Positions 59,053 to 64,000 of a stretch of DNA of 64,000 nucleotides are shown here, in pieces (position 1 is the first letter of the stretch; the number at the start of each line of letters is the position of its first letter). The notes under the pieces were generated by a model, which saw only the letters and a program-made list of their open reading frames with translations, made no database searches and was not told the DNA's origin. The stretch is from Benincasa hispida (Eukaryota; Streptophyta; Magnoliopsida; Cucurbitales; Cucurbitaceae), in NCBI RefSeq assembly GCF_009727055.1, contig NC_052350.1:21891364-21955363 (forward strand), written 5' to 3'. Both the position numbers and the translations under genes were made by a program.

Positions 59053-61384
59053 TGGTTGGATTGTACCAGCACGCAGCAGAAGTGATGAGGATCATAAGCA
59101 TTCTAATTCATTAATTTTGGCAAAAACGAAAGCATGCTCAAGCAGAAATTAATGGGTTTCAAGTCATACCTTTGAAGAACCTTTGAAATCTCGATTTCCA
59201 ACTGCAAATCTCTCCAAATATTTGTGCAGACCACCACAACATCTTCCCTACTATTCTCTTGGTGTTTTATATTGAGTTGTGAGACTCAAAATTGAAGGAA
59301 CTTTTATTCAAGAGTACCTACAAGCGGAAGCAGATCTTTCCAATTCATTGTGATAGAATTTCCACATATACATTCAAACATACTAATATGCATTCACAAC
59401 GTTAAATTACTGGCATGCTCAAAGGAACAATAAATAAGAAATCGAGAAATCATACCAATTAAAGACTAATTCTTCACAGCAAATCCGCTTTCCTGGAACG
59501 GTAAGCTATCGTTCAGCAAATCCCAATCGTCTACCTTGAAGAGTCTCCACACGAACAGAAGAAAACAGGGACGACACTACCACTCAAAGCCTTTAGTATT
59601 CTCGGAGTGAGAATCCAAAGGGTGGGCTTTGTTCGAATTTGGTAGAGGGGAGGATGAAGGGAAATCGTATACAGCGATCAAGAAAGTGGGAGAAAGGCTC
59701 ATCTATCGTATAGACAAAATGCTTGATCGTTTAGGTGAAGTATATGATCGTGTAGGAAAAGGTAAGCGATCGTCTAAAGATCGTAAAGGAAAAGCTAAGC
59801 AATTGTCTATACGATCGTCTAGTAAATATCGGGCGCTAAACGATCTCTTAGGAAAAGGTAAATGATCGTTTAGTCAATAGCGCGCGCAAGTGTAAGCATT
59901 AAGTGATCGCTTAGTACTATCGTATAGGTAATCGATTGTTCAGCACTATCGTATAGGCACTTATTTTACTAAGTGATGACACACCTCAACACTATGTTCG
60001 CGCATTCAATGCTTAACACACCGTGAGCTATTTAAGCGTCTCAAAGCAATTCTTCAACTTACTCATCTGTTATGAAAACAGAAGAAACATCGACCTATTA
60101 TCCATTAACCGTCCAATTAATAGGCAATGAATATAATCACATTATATTCATAAACTATGGATTAATATCATATATTAATCATAGTATTTTTCCTCCACTA
60201 GATATAAATCATATTTATATCCAATTTCCTCCAAATTAATGTATCTCATACATAAAGTTAACTATATCATATATAATTAACTAGTTTAATTATATCATAA
60301 TCGAACTCCCTCTGTCAATTTGAACATTTCAAACTGACCCAAAAACAGATTCTCAACTTGTATCCAAGCTACTTAGGGGACCTTATGAACCTATGGCTCG
60401 AAGCTCCAACTATATGTGAATAACTGACTAAACTCTTTAGCCACGATATCCAACATCCGTTAACTGTTAGGCATTCTAATAAAGACCAACAGTTGAACTC
60501 TTCTTACCATAGATATATTTCTATGTCCATTGGATATAACCAATCATCAGTACGATGACCCTTCACAGATGCTCGTAAGTACAACTGGCCAATTTACCGT
60601 TTTGCCCCTGTAATTACATCTTACTCCTTAAGTACCACTGATCCCTCTAATGAACAATACAACAAAGTCCTACTATGTGTGAACACCTCTTGGGCCATAA
60701 GAAGGTATGTGACGCCACATCGTTCAAGCCCCGGGATTAGCCCTTAAGAGAGTAATCTATCTACTTACCCCTGCTTCGGGGAAAGAGTGAACTTCATCTT
60801 GTGAAGCCAAGTTCCCAGCTCTCATATCAAACAAATCCCCAAAGTGGTAGGTTTGAGTCGGCGCTCTGGCCACTCGCATCCATGCAAATCAAAGGACTTC
60901 CCTCAATGGCAGGAGATCCCAACTCACTCAGGACTGAGGTCATTTTACCTATGGTCATCCTAGTGAAGTGCTTCGATGTCAGGACTTATACAAACTCTTT
61001 GTATAGGACGCCCCCGCTCACATGTCCCCTACATGAATGATCAGGATCAGATCATTTGTGACAAGTCACAACACTTGTAACTATTCCACAAAGCGGGTTG
61101 CGTCTATAGTGTTACCAGGATAAGGTTTATCTCCTATATCCATATACTAGACCATTTATATTATCACTTAAGACATGATCCACTTGTATGTCACTACATA
61201 TATGCTTAAGTTACATAAAGACAACCAGGGATATTAAGTTTATTGGTTTATGGTAAAATAAAAACATCTAAATGTGCAAGGTCAAGAAGTGAAGTAAATA
61301 TCATATATATTATACATCATAAGGTTTCGTACAAAATTGTTTACAAACTACAGGATACGAGACTTTACGGCACAAACCTCAACA
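59053..61384 (-). mobile_element. 5' LTR of copy H, 2,332 bp
   Basis: On minus it runs from TGTTGAGGTTTGTGCC (61384) to ...AATCCAACCA (59053), TG...CA, directly before the primer-binding site. The shared block lies at 60370-61130. CGATCGTTTAG-type motifs fill 59640-59970 in the R/U5 region. The U5 part (59330-59640) is similar to the matching part of the solo LTR at 21655-23664 (TTGGAAAGATC..CTTCCGCT in both). The ORF at 59629-59865 is a by-product. Confidence 0.8.
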
Positions 61385-62784
61385 AAAATAAGCTAGAATC
61401 AAGGGAACTTAGAGAATGATCACAGCAGTAACCCAATGGAAGAACACCTTCTTCACACGAATTTTCAGCTAAAATTTATCGGTTGCCTTGTCTCAAATTC
61501 ATTCCAATCTCTTCAATATATTCCAGACTATCATGCAATGAGAATGGCTGTATGAGATACAACTCATGCTTGAAGTAATTTAAAGAAGAGATGGTGGGTT
61601 TAGTGTGAGCTACTTGAAGATGAAGATGGAAAATTCCATTTATCCATTTTGTGTAATTTTCTACTTCCAAAATCCAAAATTTGATTTTAAAATCATATTT
61701 GATTTAAAAAATCAAAATTTATTAATTTTACAAATTAATTTCATAAATTAATTTTATGATAAAATTAATAAATAATTATTTAAACAATTTAAATAATTCT
61801 AATTAATTTAATATCCAATATTAAATTAATTTTATACAAATCCATCTTTATATATTTTCATATTTAAATATTTATTCTCCAATTCCGTTTGATTCTAATT
61901 TGAACATTTCAAATTAACTTATCACGCTACTCTAGAGCTAATCCATTTCCAAGCTAGTAGGGGGACCTCGTGGGCCTACAGATCATGGGCTTCAACGATA
62001 CAAGATTATTCGGCTAAACTTATTAGACCGAACTAACCCTCATTCGTTAACTAATGGGTCACTCCACTAAAGCCCATAGTTGAACTCCCCTCACTGTATA
62101 TATATTATGTCCACTCGATATAACCATGATTAGTAAGTTAACCCTTCACAGGTTGTTCATAATAACGGTTGGGTCAAATCTCTGTTTTACCCCTAAAGTG
62201 GTAGGCTTGTTAATTCGGCGATCTGACCACTCTCACCCATGCAAATCAAAGGACCACCCTCATAGGAAGGAGTTCACAACTCACTCAGGATTAAGGTCAT
62301 GTTACCTATGGTCATCCTAGTGAAATGAAAGTCTCAATTATGAATGGCGTTACATAATGAGACTAAACATTTCGTGGTCCGGTCATATACAAACTTCTTT
62401 GTATAGAATATCGCCGCTCGCATGTCTAATACATGAATGATCAGGATCAGATCATTTGTAGCACTTTACAATATTTGTAATACCTACACAGCAAGCCACA
62501 CTTGTAATGTCACTAGGATAAGGTATCCCTCCTTTATCCATATACTACAGACCATTTAGGTTATCACTTAAAGCACGATTCACTTGTATTTCTCCACATA
62601 CATGCTTAAGTTACAATAACCATGGATCTTAGTTTATTGGTTTGTGATTAATGCAACTAAAATATCTCATATTTCATATATTGAAGTGAATAAAATATCA
62701 TATATTATAAATCACAAAGTATTTGTTCATACAAGTGTTTACGAACTACAGAACCCTACGAGATTTAGGGCATCGACCCCAACA
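61385..62784 (-). mobile_element. 3' LTR (minus) of the element continuing to the right, truncated by copy H
   Basis: On minus it starts TGTTGGGGTCGATGCCCTAAATCTCG at 62784, after a short purine/T tract (AAGGGACCTTTT). The shared block is at 61950-62620. It stops without a CA end exactly where the LTR of copy H begins, which suggests copy H inserted into it or recombined with it. Confidence 0.7.
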
Positions 62785-64000
62785 AAAAGGTCCCTTGTAG
62801 ATACATTTGTTACATATTTAATCTTTTATTAGGAATCAATTTAATCCTATTAAACCGATTTAAAAGATTAAAATTAGATTTCTAATCTCATTAGAAAACT
62901 GATCTTAGGTCTATCTCGATCAAATTTTAAAACACTTTTAAAAAATGATTAAAGCCTAAGGTTTGCATGCAACTCTTTATTATTGATTTAATTCTAATTT
63001 CATTTATTATAACACTTATAAGAAATGAAACAATTAAAATCAATCATTGCAAGCTAGACATACATAAGGCATTTATAACAATTATAAATTAACCTAAGGT
63101 AGTGTCATGCTTTATGCAATGCTCATTCATTACTAATATATAACTCTTATATAACTAAGTAATGAACTATGCTATAACATACATTCCATACAATCATTCA
63201 CCCTTGTATTATAACATTTATAATATATATGATGTATGGATATGCTATAATGCATGCATATAGTATAACTCTTATATTATATGATGCATGAGCATGCTTT
63301 ATGTAATTTAAATCATGCATACTAATATACTATCACACTTATAATATAAAATGATGCATAACAATAAATGCATAACCTATGGTGGGTTTTACAACTATAT
63401 GACATACATTATGGCATATAAAACAAACATACATCACATGTATATTTAACTAAAATTGATGGACCGAGATAGATAATCTCAAAAATCGAAAATAAATGGC
63501 TAAACTATTACAAAAATGAGTCCATTGGTTCGGAACAAATGAACCGGGTCCTAAACCGCTCGCCTGAATCGCCTCATTAAGAACCCTTGCAACTGATCGT
63601 GTAGCAAACTCCTGATCGTCGAGCAGCGAGGCGTCGAGTATAGACGATCGTTTATATGCGATCGCATAGCTTTTGACTATGCGATTAGCATGAAAGTCTA
63701 CCGCATCGTGTAGCAAGCGTCGAGTATAGTATATTAAGCGACCGTGTAGCTAATGACTATGTGATGAGCATGATAGTCTATGATCGTGTAGCGTCGTCGA
63801 GTATCATATACTATGCGATCGTGTAGCTAAGGATTATGCGATTAGCATGATAGTCTACACGATCGTTTAGCAGCTTGCGTCGAGTATCATATACCCGTGA
63901 TCGTCTACCCCATCGAGCGTCTATGCGATCATGTAGCCAATGCAATACAATCATGTAACAAACTCTACATAATCCCGTAGCATTAGCTATGCGGTCGTTT
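62785..64000 (-). mobile_element. Internal non-coding region of a further LARD-like element, cut by the window edge
   Basis: Same style as copies B and H: TATAACACTTATAA/TGCATGC-rich part, ATAACCTATGGTGGGTTTTACA, AACCGGGTCCTAAACCGCTCG, then a CGATCG motif cluster toward the expected primer-binding site, which would lie beyond 64000. Confidence 0.6.
63590..64000. repeat. CGATCGTGTAGC motif cluster with GCGTCGAGTAT spacer units
   Basis: Units of about 95-105 bp: GCGTCGAGTATAGTATA, (A)GCGATCGTGTAGCTAA, GACTATGCGATTAGCATGA(A/T)AGTCTA, repeated about three to four times to the window edge. Confidence 0.85.

Overview
The window looks like nuclear DNA of a flowering plant. Genes have spliceosomal introns, the intergenic DNA is AT-rich, and plant-only families are present (phytocyanin, GH17 1,3-beta-glucanase, MBD10/11-type protein, plant mobile domain). 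Most of the sequence is transposon-derived. I infer a cucurbit from the general character of the repeats, but nothing in the sequence alone proves it.

Four genes look intact or nearly so. (1) 8545-9507 (+): an intron-less MAPKKK20-like kinase whose DFG motif has become SFG. (2) 37022-38411 (-): a two-exon stellacyanin/uclacyanin-type phytocyanin with a predicted GPI tail. (3) 42558-46414 (-): a three-exon GH17 glucan endo-1,3-beta-glucosidase. Its signal-peptide exon and its short GPI-signal exon lie outside the long central ORF; I placed them by splice sites and phase. (4) 49838-51536 (-): an MBD10/11-like methyl-CpG-binding-domain protein that ends at what looks like a recent premature stop. 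They are spaced 4-28 kb apart and show no functional clustering.

Broken cellular genes are also present. At 27301-27483 (-) lies exon 1 of a second phytocyanin with an in-frame stop. Between a CACTA-type terminus (28367) and a solo LTR (31976-33466) lie two clean captured exons on the minus strand: exon 1 of a CPL2-like CTD phosphatase gene and one exon of a VPS9A-like Rab5 GEF gene.

Transposon layout from left to right. 1-1402: probable LTR with TCTCGCTCTC repeats in U3. 3434-7399: Mutator-like element with ~200-bp inverted ends carrying a decayed plant-mobile-domain gene. 10668-23993: stack of copia, gypsy and non-coding LTR elements, including a 2.0-kb solo LTR that splits a copia RNase H frame exactly. 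23995-26239: copia remnant lacking RT but with a perfect 470-bp LTR. 28367-33466: CACTA end, captured exons and a solo LTR. 33505-36066: Tork-like copia. 47245-48171: hAT-type element. 52239-52531: MULE-type MITE. 53590-64000: non-coding LTR elements (large-LTR, LARD-like), one LTR with an internal inversion. A degenerate palindromic motif around CGATCGTnTAGC occurs in at least six separate clusters inside unrelated elements, and this is the least explained signal in the window. I saw no tRNA, rRNA or CRISPR array.
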